In this document: positions 57,284-64,000 of the stretch, in pieces | Layout: every line of letters starts with the position of its first letter | How positions within the stretch are numbered: the stretch's first letter is position 1 | DNA from: Labrys monachus | GTDB lineage: Bacteria > Pseudomonadota > Alphaproteobacteria > Rhizobiales > Labraceae | Length of the DNA: 64,000 nt | Assembly: GCF_030814655.1 (NCBI RefSeq) | Contig: NZ_JAUSVK010000001.1 | Coordinates: 5,897,001-5,961,000, forward strand | Reading direction: 5' to 3' | The notes under the pieces: model-generated | Told to the model about the DNA's origin: nothing | Database searches by the model: none | The model's input: the letters and a program-made list of their open reading frames with translations, nothing else | Translations under genes and position numbers: made by a program

Positions 57284-58729
57284 ATGACCCAGAAGGCAAA
57301 CGACTTTTTCGACCAGTACAAGGCGGGCAAGATCAGCCGCCGCGAGCTGATGGTGGGCGCGGCCAAGCTCGGCATTACCGCCGCCGCCGCCAACTTCATG
57401 CTCAACGCCGCGGGCACCCGGGCGCTCGCCGCCACGGACTTCGACTGGAAGAAGTTCAACGGCACCAAGCTGCACCTCCTCCTGAACAAGCATCCCTATG
57501 CCGATGCGATGATCGCCGATCTCGCCAATTTCAAGTCGATGACCGGCATCGACATCACCTACGACATCTTCCCGGAGGATGTGTATTTCGACAAGGTGAC
57601 GGCGGCGCTCTCCTCCAAGTCCACCCAGTACGACGCCTTCATGACCGGCGCCTACATGACCTGGACCTACGGCCCGGCGGGCTGGGTGGAAGACCTCAAC
57701 GCCTATATCAGCGACCCCGCCAAGACGAGCCCGACCTATAATTGGGAAGACGTGTTGCCGGGCCTGCGCGCCTCGACCGCCTGGAACGGCGTGCCCGGCG
57801 CGGCGCTCGGCTCCAAGGACGCCAAGCAATGGTGCATCCCGTGGGGCTATGAGCTCAATTCGATCACCTACAACCGCAAGATGTACGAAAAGGCGGGTGT
57901 CGAACCGCCGAAGAACATGCCCGACCTCGTCGAGAAGGCCGCCAAGCTCACCAAGGATCTCGGCGGGCCCTACGGCATCGGCGTGCGCGGCTCGCGGTCA
58001 TGGGCGACGATCCATCCGGGCTTCCTCTCGGGCTATGCCAATTACGGCCAGAAGGACCTCACGGTCAGCGCCGACGGCAAGCTCAAGGCGGCGATGGATA
58101 CGCCCCAGTCCAAGGCCTACCACAAGCTGTTCGTCGACATGGTCCAGAATTCCGGCCCGAAGAACTGGTCGACCTACACCTGGTACCAGGTCGGCACCGA
58201 TCTGGGCGCCGGCGCGTCGGCGACCATCTTCGACGCCGACATCCTCGGCTATTTCATGAACGGGGCCGGCAACAAGGAGCAGGGCAATCTCGGCTTCCAT
58301 GCCTTCGCCGCCAATCCCGAGGCCAAGGCGCCGACGCCGAATGTGTGGATCTGGTCGCTGGCCATGAACGCCTTCGGCACCCAGAAGGACGCCGCCTGGT
58401 ACTTCATGCAATGGGCGTCCTCGACCGAGCACGACACCTTCGGCGCCACCAAGATGGACTTCGTCAACCCGGTGCGCCAGTCGGTCGCCTCCAATGCCGA
58501 CTTCAAGGCCAAGCTGGACAAGTCCTACAGCGGCTATTTCGACCAGTTGCAGGCGTCCTCGCCCGGCGCGCAGATCTACTTCACGCCGCAGCCGCTGTTC
58601 TTCGACGTCACCACGCTGTGGGCGGAGACGCTGCAGAAGATGGTCGCCAAGGAAGTGCCGGTCGACGACGGGCTCGACCAGCTCGCCGCCGCGATCAACA
58701 AGCAATTGTCGGACGCCGGTCTCGGCTGA
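57284..58729 (+). CDS. Carbohydrate ABC transporter substrate-binding protein (family 1)
   Basis: A 481-residue extracytoplasmic binding protein of the SBP_bac_1 family. The N-terminus has a twin-arginine-like leader (KISRRELMVGAAKLG, then AAAANFMLNAAGTRALA), so Tat export is possible. The mature part begins TDFDWKKFNGTKLHLLLNKH, and WCIPWGYELNSITYNRKMYE is typical of sugar- and polyol-binding members. The start is the ATG at 57284; another ATG 9 bases upstream is possible. It is separated from the permease genes by 299 bases that hold a composite palindromic repeat. The ligand is probably a polyol such as erythritol. Confidence 0.9.
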   Translation: MTQKANDFFDQYKAGKISRRELMVGAAKLGITAAAANFMLNAAGTRALAATDFDWKKFNGTKLHLLLNKHPYADAMIADLANFKSMTGIDITYDIFPEDVYFDKVTAALSSKSTQYDAFMTGAYMTWTYGPAGWVEDLNAYISDPAKTSPTYNWEDVLPGLRASTAWNGVPGAALGSKDAKQWCIPWGYELNSITYNRKMYEKAGVEPPKNMPDLVEKAAKLTKDLGGPYGIGVRGSRSWATIHPGFLSGYANYGQKDLTVSADGKLKAAMDTPQSKAYHKLFVDMVQNSGPKNWSTYTWYQVGTDLGAGASATIFDADILGYFMNGAGNKEQGNLGFHAFAANPEAKAPTPNVWIWSLAMNAFGTQKDAAWYFMQWASSTEHDTFGATKMDFVNPVRQSVASNADFKAKLDKSYSGYFDQLQASSPGAQIYFTPQPLFFDVTTLWAETLQKMVAKEVPVDDGLDQLAAAINKQLSDAGLG

Positions 58730-58775
58730 CGACCGTCGGCGTTGCGGGACGGATCGCCGTCGCGCAGCCTCTCGC

Positions 58776-58908
58776 CTTTATCCTCTCCCCACAAGAGCGG
58801 GGAGAGGGGACCTCGGCGCCGCGACAAGTCCTGCCGGGTTTTATCTCGCAGACCCGCTTGTCGAAACGCGACGCCGCCCCCTCCTTCTCCCCGCCTGAGG
58901 GGAGAAGG
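58776..58908. repeat. Composite palindromic intergenic repeat, copy 2
   Basis: The left hairpin reads TATCCTCTCCCC with GCGGGGAGAGGGG and is followed by ACCTCGGCGCCGCGA. The right hairpin is CCTTCTCCCC (58883-58892) with GGGGAGAAGG (58899-58908). It matches the element at 20349-20472 in layout and partly in sequence. It sits between the binding-protein gene and the permease genes, where a strong hairpin would protect the binding-protein message and reduce downstream expression. Confidence 0.7.
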
Positions 58909-59028
58909 CAGGGATGAAGGGCATCGCGACTTCCTGATCCGCTCGCACCGCATCGGCGGCGGAGCCTTCGAAATCCAGGCGGGGCCTGCGGCCCCGTCCC
59001 CTCGCATCGAACCCGTGAGTATGCCGTC

Positions 59029-59949
59029 ATGACAGCGGATGTCGTCGAAACCGTCCCGGTGCCGCGCCGGCGCAGGACGCGTCTCCTGCCCTATCTCCTC
59101 AGCCTGCCGGCCCTGATCGTCTGCATCGGCATCCTCGTCCCCTTCGTGACGGCGATCTATTATTCGCTGCTGCGCTACCGCCTCAACATGCCGATGATGA
59201 AGGGGTTCATCTGGTTCCAGAACTATATCGGCTTCGCCAGCGACCCCGAATTCTGGAACACGGTTCGTGTGTCCCTGCTCTATACCGCGCTGACGGTGGG
59301 CGTCGAAGTGCTGCTCGGCCTCGCTATCGCCGTGCTGCTGCAGCGCCAGACCCGCTTCAACAACCTCGCCTCCGTGCTGCTGCTGCTGCCGCTGATGACG
59401 GCGCCCGCCCTGGCCGCGCTGATGTGGAAGCTGATGACCAATCCGGGCTTCGGCATCCTGTCCTACCTGCTCCAGCTCCTCGGCATCACCAATTTCAAAT
59501 GGGCCTCGGATCCGAGTTCGGCGCTCTTCACCGTCGTGCTCGTCGACGTGTGGGTCTACACGCCCTTCATCATGATCCTGCTGCTCGCCGGCCTGCGCTC
59601 GCTGCCGCGCCAGCCCTTCGAGGCGGCAGCGCTCGACGGCGTGCCGCGCCGCTTCGTCTTCTTCCGCATCACCCTGCCGATGCTGGCGCCCTATCTGATG
59701 ACGGCGGCGCTGTTCCGGCTGCTCGATTCCATCCAGCAGTTCGACATCATCTATTCGATGACGCAGGGCGGCCCCGGCAACACGCTGCTGGTGTTCCAGG
59801 TGCGCGCCTATCTCGATTTCTACCAGTACACCAACGTCGCCAAGTCGGCGGCCCTGCTCATGATCCTGTGGGCGATCACCTACATCCTGTCGAACATCTT
59901 CGTGAAACAGCACCTGAAGCTGCGCGAACGTGCGCGCGGACTGGCGTGA
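59029..59949 (+). CDS. Carbohydrate ABC transporter permease (MalF type)
   Basis: A 306-residue inner-membrane permease with six hydrophobic segments, starting YLLSLPALIVCIGILVPFVT. The cytoplasmic EAA loop is in FEAAALDGVPRRFVFFRITL. Typical family phrases are TAPALAALMWKLM and MTQGGPGNTLLVFQV. It forms a heterodimer with the next permease. Ten bases separate the two genes. Confidence 0.95.
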   Translation: MTADVVETVPVPRRRRTRLLPYLLSLPALIVCIGILVPFVTAIYYSLLRYRLNMPMMKGFIWFQNYIGFASDPEFWNTVRVSLLYTALTVGVEVLLGLAIAVLLQRQTRFNNLASVLLLLPLMTAPALAALMWKLMTNPGFGILSYLLQLLGITNFKWASDPSSALFTVVLVDVWVYTPFIMILLLAGLRSLPRQPFEAAALDGVPRRFVFFRITLPMLAPYLMTAALFRLLDSIQQFDIIYSMTQGGPGNTLLVFQVRAYLDFYQYTNVAKSAALLMILWAITYILSNIFVKQHLKLRERARGLA

Positions 59950-59959
59950 GGAGCAAGCC

Positions 59960-60817
59960 ATGGAACACACCTCGACGCTGGAAAAGGCCCTGCGGGGCAC
60001 CCTGATCACATTGATCCTGGTCTTCTTCCTGTTCCCGATCCTGTGGATCTTCCTGATGTCCTTCCAGACCAACGAGGACATCCTGCGCATTCCGCCGAGC
60101 CCGTTCTTCACGCCGACGCTGAGCAACTACCAGGCATTGATCACCGGCAAGCTGGTCTCGACCGCCGGCACGCTCGACATCGCCTTCATGCGCAACCTGT
60201 GGAACAGCGTGCTGCTCTCCGGCGTGTCGGTCGCCGTCGCGCTCGTGCTCGGCGTGCCCGCGGCCTACGCCTTCGCGCGCTACAAATTCCCGCTGAGCGA
60301 GGACATCGCCTTCACGCTGCTGTCCTTCCGCTTCGCCCCGCCGCTGCTCGTCCTGCTGCCGCTGACGCTCTACTACCAGCAGATCGGGCTGACCGACACC
60401 TATGTCGGCCTGATCTGGGTCTACCAGCTCATCGCCCTGCCGCTGATCCTGTGGATCGTGCGGGGCTATTTCGAGGACATCTCGCCCGACATCGAATCGG
60501 CCTACCGCATCGCCGGCCATTCCTGGCTGAAGACCTTCGCGCGCATCGCCGTGCCGCTGGCCGGGCCCGGCATCGCCGCGGCCGGCCTGCTCGCCTTCAT
60601 CTTCTGCTGGAACAATTTCGTCTTCGCCCTGGTGCTCGCCTCGGCCGAGAAACAGCCGGTGACGGTGGGCTCCCTCGCCTTCGTCACGGCGTCCGGCATC
60701 CAGTACGGCCAGATCGCCGCCGCCATCGTGCTGTCGATCACGCCGACCCTCGCCATCGCCCTGTGGGCGCAACGCTACCTCGTCGAAGGCCTCTCCCTCG
60801 GCGCGGTGAAGGGCTGA
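59960..60817 (+). CDS. Carbohydrate ABC transporter permease (MalG type)
   Basis: A 285-residue permease with six hydrophobic segments, beginning MEHTSTLEKALRGTLITLIL. The EAA loop is in IESAYRIAGHSWLKTFARIA. The start is the ATG at 59960 after GAGGAGCAAGCC; the frame is open 10 codons upstream. It ends 3 bases before the first ATPase gene, so the four transport genes 59029-63048 are one operon. Confidence 0.95.
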   Translation: MEHTSTLEKALRGTLITLILVFFLFPILWIFLMSFQTNEDILRIPPSPFFTPTLSNYQALITGKLVSTAGTLDIAFMRNLWNSVLLSGVSVAVALVLGVPAAYAFARYKFPLSEDIAFTLLSFRFAPPLLVLLPLTLYYQQIGLTDTYVGLIWVYQLIALPLILWIVRGYFEDISPDIESAYRIAGHSWLKTFARIAVPLAGPGIAAAGLLAFIFCWNNFVFALVLASAEKQPVTVGSLAFVTASGIQYGQIAAAIVLSITPTLAIALWAQRYLVEGLSLGAVKG

Positions 60818-60820
60818 ACC

Positions 60821-61915
60821 ATGCCTCAGATCGAACTCCGCAATCTCCACAAGGGCTTCAAGACGGGCGAGGTGCTGAAGGGCCTCTCGCTGTCGGCCGA
60901 CGAAGGCGAGATCGTCGTCGTGTTCGGCCCCTCCGGCACGGGCAAGACCGTCCTGCTCCGGCTGATCGCCGGCGTCGAGGATCCCGACGCCGGCTCGATC
61001 AGCCTGATGGGCCGCGACGTGACCGACGCGGCGCCGGAGACGCGGGGCGTCGGCATGGCGTTCCAGAATTTCGCGCTGTTCCCGCACATGTCCGCCTATG
61101 ACAACATCGCGAGCGCCCTCACCGCGCATGAGAAATCGGCGGCCACGATCAAGGCCAAGGTCGACCGCGTCGGCGCCCTGCTGAAGATCGGCCATGTGAT
61201 GCAGCACGCCCCGCGCGAGCTCTCCAACGGCCAGAAGCAGCGCACCGCGCTGGCGCGGGCGCTCGTCTCCGATCCGCGCATCCTGCTGCTGGACGACCCG
61301 CTGCGCAACGTCGACGCCAAGCTGCGCTACGAGATGCGCCTCGAGCTGCCTTCCCTGCTCAAGACGGCGGGATCGACGGTGCTCTACGTCACCCAGGACT
61401 ACAAGGAGGCGATGGCGCTCGGCGACCGCATCGCCGTGCTGCTGGACGGAGGCTTCGCCCAGGTCGCCACGCCGGCGGAGGTCTATCTCGAACCGGCGAC
61501 GCTCGGCGTCGCGCGCCTGTTCGGCGACCCGACGGTGAACGTGGTGCCGGCGACACCGGTCCTGCAGGAGGCGGAGCCCGTCTTCGAGATCGGCGGCAGG
61601 CCGCTCCGCCTGCCGGCGCATTATGCCCATATCGCCGGCAGGACCTGCATGATCGGCATCCGGCCGGAAAGCCTCGTGGTCGAGGAGACGGCCTCGCCGG
61701 AGAGCTTCCCGGTCGAGGTGGTGGCGATCACCCCGCTCAACGAGAAGAGCGTGCTGCTCCTGCGCACCACCGACGGCCGTGAATTGCTGGCCGCCGAGGC
61801 CGGCAACGAGGAGGCCACGCGGCGGCACGGCCCGGCGCATGCCCGCTTCGACCCGAACGCCGTGCTGGTGTTCGACGCGGCGAGCGGCCGCCGCATCCCT
61901 CCTCATCTGAACTGA
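60821..61915 (+). CDS. Sugar ABC transporter ATPase 1, degenerate catalytic site
   Basis: A 364-residue MalK/UgpC-like ATPase with a C-terminal TOBE region. Walker A is GPSGTGKT (36-43) and the Q-loop Q82 is present in MAFQNFALFPHM. The signature is LSNGQKQR (134-141) instead of LSGGQ. After Walker B (ILLLDDPL) the catalytic glutamate is Asp (D159), and the H-loop histidine is Gln (Q192 in YVTQDYKEA). These changes should cripple ATP hydrolysis at its own site. It is directly followed by a second, more canonical ATPase (8-base gap). The pair likely forms a heterodimer, as known for the glycerol importer GlpS/GlpT of Rhizobium. Confidence 0.92.
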   Translation: MPQIELRNLHKGFKTGEVLKGLSLSADEGEIVVVFGPSGTGKTVLLRLIAGVEDPDAGSISLMGRDVTDAAPETRGVGMAFQNFALFPHMSAYDNIASALTAHEKSAATIKAKVDRVGALLKIGHVMQHAPRELSNGQKQRTALARALVSDPRILLLDDPLRNVDAKLRYEMRLELPSLLKTAGSTVLYVTQDYKEAMALGDRIAVLLDGGFAQVATPAEVYLEPATLGVARLFGDPTVNVVPATPVLQEAEPVFEIGGRPLRLPAHYAHIAGRTCMIGIRPESLVVEETASPESFPVEVVAITPLNEKSVLLLRTTDGRELLAAEAGNEEATRRHGPAHARFDPNAVLVFDAASGRRIPPHLN

Positions 61916-61923
61916 GTATCTCC

Positions 61924-63048
61924 ATGGCCGAAACCGCCCTCGTGATCGACAATGTCGACAAGATCTACCGCAGTCGCAGGAAGGCGCCGGTCCATGCGGT
62001 CAAATCCCTGAGCATGGCGATCGCCAAGGGCGAGATCGTCGCCCTGCTCGGGTCCTCGGGCTGCGGCAAGACCTCGACCCTGCGCATGATCGCGGGCTTC
62101 GAGGAGGTCTCGACCGGCGGCATCTCGCTCGCCGGCCGGCGCATCGAGCAATTGGCGCCGGCCCGGCGCAACGTCGCCATGGCGTTCGAGGGCTATTCCC
62201 TCTATCCGCCGCTCACGGTGCGCGACAACATCGCCTTCGCGCTCAAGAGCTCGAACACGCCGGCGCCGCAGATCGCCAAGGCGGTGGAGGAGATCGCCCG
62301 GCTCGTCGAGATCGAGGCGATTCTCGATCGCTATCCCTCCTCCATCTCGGGCGGCCAGCAGCAGCGCGCCAGCCTGGCGCGCGCCCTCGTCCGGCGGGCC
62401 GATCTCTACCTCCTCGACGAGCCGATGGGCCAGCTCGAGCCGCAATTGCGCTCCGTGCTGCGCGGGCGCCTCAAGAACCTGCTGGTCGAGCGCGGCATGA
62501 CCTCGATCTTCGTCACGCATGACCAGACCGAAGCCAATGCGCTGGCCGACCGCATCGCCGTGATGGAAGGCGGCGTGCTCCAGCAATTCGCCAACCAGAA
62601 GGAACTCAAGGATCGGCCCGCGAACCTCTTCGTTGCGACCTTCATCGGCGAGCCGCCGATGAACGTCTTCGATGCCGCGGTGGAGAACGGCGAGCGCGTC
62701 CGCTTCGCCATCGCCAACGGGCCCGCGCTGGATTTCGCCGCCGCCGAGGTGCCGGAGCCGGTCCGCAACGCCATCGGCCGGCGCGGCCGGGCGGTGATCG
62801 GCATCCGCCCCCACTCGGTGCGCCTCGGCACCGGCGACCACCAGGCGCGCATCGTCTCCAACCAGTGGCTCGGCGACCAGAGCCACCTGGCGATGGACGT
62901 CGCGGGCAAGCTGATGGTCGCGGTGTCGCACGCGCCGGTGGCGGCGAAGGCCGGCGAGACGCTGCGCTACCAGATCGGCGTGCAGAGCCTGCATGTGTTC
63001 GACGCCGAGACGGGCGCGGCGCTCAGCCACGGCACGGAGGCGGCGTGA
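61924..63048 (+). CDS. Sugar ABC transporter ATPase 2, variant Q-loop
   Basis: A 374-residue MalK-like ATPase. Walker A is GSSGCGKT (43-50), the signature is ISGGQQQR (141-148), Walker B with catalytic Glu is YLLDEP (E166), and the H-loop is FVTHDQ (H199); all are canonical. However, the Q-loop glutamine is Glu (E89 in MAFEGYSLYPPL) and the D-loop reads MGQLE rather than SNLDA. The C-terminal TOBE region is present (IGIRPHSVRLG). It is the last gene of the transport operon. A repeat element and the eryA-like gene follow. Confidence 0.92.
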   Translation: MAETALVIDNVDKIYRSRRKAPVHAVKSLSMAIAKGEIVALLGSSGCGKTSTLRMIAGFEEVSTGGISLAGRRIEQLAPARRNVAMAFEGYSLYPPLTVRDNIAFALKSSNTPAPQIAKAVEEIARLVEIEAILDRYPSSISGGQQQRASLARALVRRADLYLLDEPMGQLEPQLRSVLRGRLKNLLVERGMTSIFVTHDQTEANALADRIAVMEGGVLQQFANQKELKDRPANLFVATFIGEPPMNVFDAAVENGERVRFAIANGPALDFAAAEVPEPVRNAIGRRGRAVIGIRPHSVRLGTGDHQARIVSNQWLGDQSHLAMDVAGKLMVAVSHAPVAAKAGETLRYQIGVQSLHVFDAETGAALSHGTEAA

Positions 63049-63111
63049 TGGGGGCGTCATCGGCGAGAGCGGGCCTCCCGCCCATGGGCGCCGGGATAAA
63101 CGGATCAGCTG

Positions 63112-63270
63112 CCTTCTCCCGATCCGGGAGAAGGTCCCGGCAGGGGGATGAGGGTCTAGACCTTGACGAAATGCGCTCGATAGTCGAGTTCGAATTGTCC
63201 GGAGTCAGTCCCTCATCCGGCGCTTCGCGCCACCTTCTCCCGCTTGGGAGAAGGAAGATCGCGCTATTTT
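63112..63270. repeat. Palindromic intergenic repeat (CTTCTCCC family)
   Basis: Hairpins CCTTCTCCCGATCCGGGAGA (63112-63131, extending to 63134) and CCTTCTCCCGCTTGGGAGAA (63233-63252, extending to 63254) bound a ~143-bp unit. Inside, GGGGATGAGGG and CCCTCATCC are inverted. Right after it, AAAATAGCGCGATC on the minus strand (63257-63270) matches the boxes at 17146 and 40429. The remainder of the 339-bp gap before eryA shows no gene. Confidence 0.75.
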
Positions 63271-63387
63271 TTGTAGAAACCAGCGCCTGTGGACATGCGG
63301 CCGACTTCCCGCATCCGTCCATCCGCTTTCCTGCGACCACCGCACAGACCCGCCCTTCCAGGCACGTTTCCCCATCCAGGCCGGCCC

Positions 63388-64000
63388 ATGACTCGTGACC
63401 TCCTCATCGGCATCGATGCCGGCACCTCGGTGATCAAGTCCGTCGTCTTCACGCTCGACGGCGAGCAGGTGGCGATGGCGGCCCGGCCCAATTCCTACGC
63501 CACACCCGGCCCCGGCCAGGTCGAGCAGGACATGACCCGCACCTGGGCGGACTGCGCGGCGACGCTGCGCGAGCTGCACGACGTCATCCCCAACCTCGCC
63601 GCGCGCGCCGCGGCGGTCGCGGTCACCGGCCAGGGCGACGGCACCTGGCTGGTCGACCGGGAAGGCGAACCCGTCGGCGGCGGCCTGCTCTGGCTCGATT
63701 CGCGCGCGGCCGGGCTGATCGGGCCCTATCTGCGAAGCCGCGACTATCACGGCCATTACGAACTGACCGGATCGGGCCTCAATGCCTGCATGGCCTCCGC
63801 CCAGATCGCCTGGATGAAGATCCACCAGCCGGAGCGCCTCGCTCGGGCCACGACGACGCTGCATTGCAAGGACTGGCTCTATTTCAAGCTGACCGGCGAG
63901 CGCGTCACCGATCCCTCCGAGGCGAGTTTCACCTTCGGCAATTTCCGCACCCGCCGCTACGAGCCCTCGATCCTCGAGAAGATGGGCATCGCCGACTATG
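63388..64000 (+). CDS. eryA: Erythritol kinase-like FGGY carbohydrate kinase, 3' end outside window
   Basis: The first ~204 residues of an FGGY kinase that runs off the right edge. It begins MTRDLLIGIDAGTSVIKSVV (first phosphate motif) and contains VAVTGQGDGTWLVDREGEP and TDPSEASFTFGNFRTRRY. I associate these with EryA, which phosphorylates erythritol to L-erythritol 4-phosphate. The start is the ATG at 63388. It follows the importer genes on the same strand. With EryC-, EryD- and TpiA2-like neighbours the assignment is consistent, but another tetritol or pentitol substrate is possible. Confidence 0.85.
   Translation, partial: MTRDLLIGIDAGTSVIKSVVFTLDGEQVAMAARPNSYATPGPGQVEQDMTRTWADCAATLRELHDVIPNLAARAAAVAVTGQGDGTWLVDREGEPVGGGLLWLDSRAAGLIGPYLRSRDYHGHYELTGSGLNACMASAQIAWMKIHQPERLARATTTLHCKDWLYFKLTGERVTDPSEASFTFGNFRTRRYEPSILEKMGIADY

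Noticed and set aside
61924-63048. The second ATPase as a pseudogene or duplicate of the first.
   Set aside because: It is full length, has canonical Walker A, Walker B, signature and H-loop, and differs throughout from ATPase 1. The pair is more likely a functional heterodimer.

Overview
The window is 64 kb of GC-rich, gene-dense chromosome from an alphaproteobacterium, almost certainly a member of the Hyphomicrobiales (Rhizobiales). The dnaA–rpsT–enoyl-CoA hydratase–mutM–ubiE block, the hisB–DUF2628–hisH–hisA–hisF–hisE–coaA operon, the two Omp25-like porins and the ery-type sugar genes all point that way. Genus cannot be decided from the sequence. There is no rRNA, recognisable tRNA, prophage, transposase or CRISPR array. 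This looks like core chromosome with ordinary metabolic islands.

Layout. (1) 1–8.1 kb: a truncated xylulokinase-type FGGY kinase, dnaA, a rhodanese gene, a ~1 kb non-coding dnaA upstream region with a GANTC cluster, then rpsT, an enoyl-CoA hydratase, an Asp-nucleophile alpha/beta hydrolase, mutM and divergent ubiE. (2) 8.2–17.1 kb: a CPA2 cation/proton antiporter, a TetR–cupin (DMSP-lyase family)–SDR operon, and a divergent RND efflux operon that starts with a small translationally coupled ORF. (3) 17.3–25.8 kb: an orphan HyuA-type hydantoinase, an SDR, a HAD phosphatase, a ribose-type ABC importer and argG. (4) 25.9–31.5 kb: a PAP2 phosphatase and the his/coaA operon. (5) 31.7–40.3 kb: a periplasmic serpin, gshB, a DUF2853 protein and a five-gene dipeptide-type ABC importer. 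(6) 40.5–46.5 kb: a protease-like protein without catalytic His and Ser, RecD2, an MFS exporter and an Omp25-like porin. (7) 46.9–52.6 kb: a complete thiCOSGED operon behind a TPP riboswitch with a visible Shine–Dalgarno-sequestering hairpin. (8) 52.7–54.2 kb: YbaK and a second porin. (9) 54.2–64 kb: a tetritol (erythritol-type) catabolic locus. It has tpiA2/eryH and eryC on one strand. On the other are eryD (SorC regulator), an ABC importer with two different ATPases, and the start of eryA, cut by the window edge.

How the genes work together. The right-hand locus reads as uptake (binding protein, two permeases, two ATPases), phosphorylation (EryA) and isomerisation of tetrulose phosphates (EryC, TpiA2), controlled by EryD. 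The usual dehydrogenase (EryB) and RpiB are not in the window and may lie beyond the right edge. The TetR gene shares a short operator-rich intergenic region with the RND pump, so pump and cupin/SDR genes are probably induced together.

The most notable observations are the complementary loss of catalytic residues in the paired ATPases, the lipoprotein-like serpin, the DMSP-lyase-family cupin under shared control with an efflux pump, the coupled leader ORF before the pump, several families of palindromic intergenic repeats (including a ~200 bp MITE-like element), and the inactivated trypsin-like domain. Starts were moved from the longest reading frame to internal codons where homology or a ribosome-binding site supports it. 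Family assignments come from recognised motifs, not from database searches.
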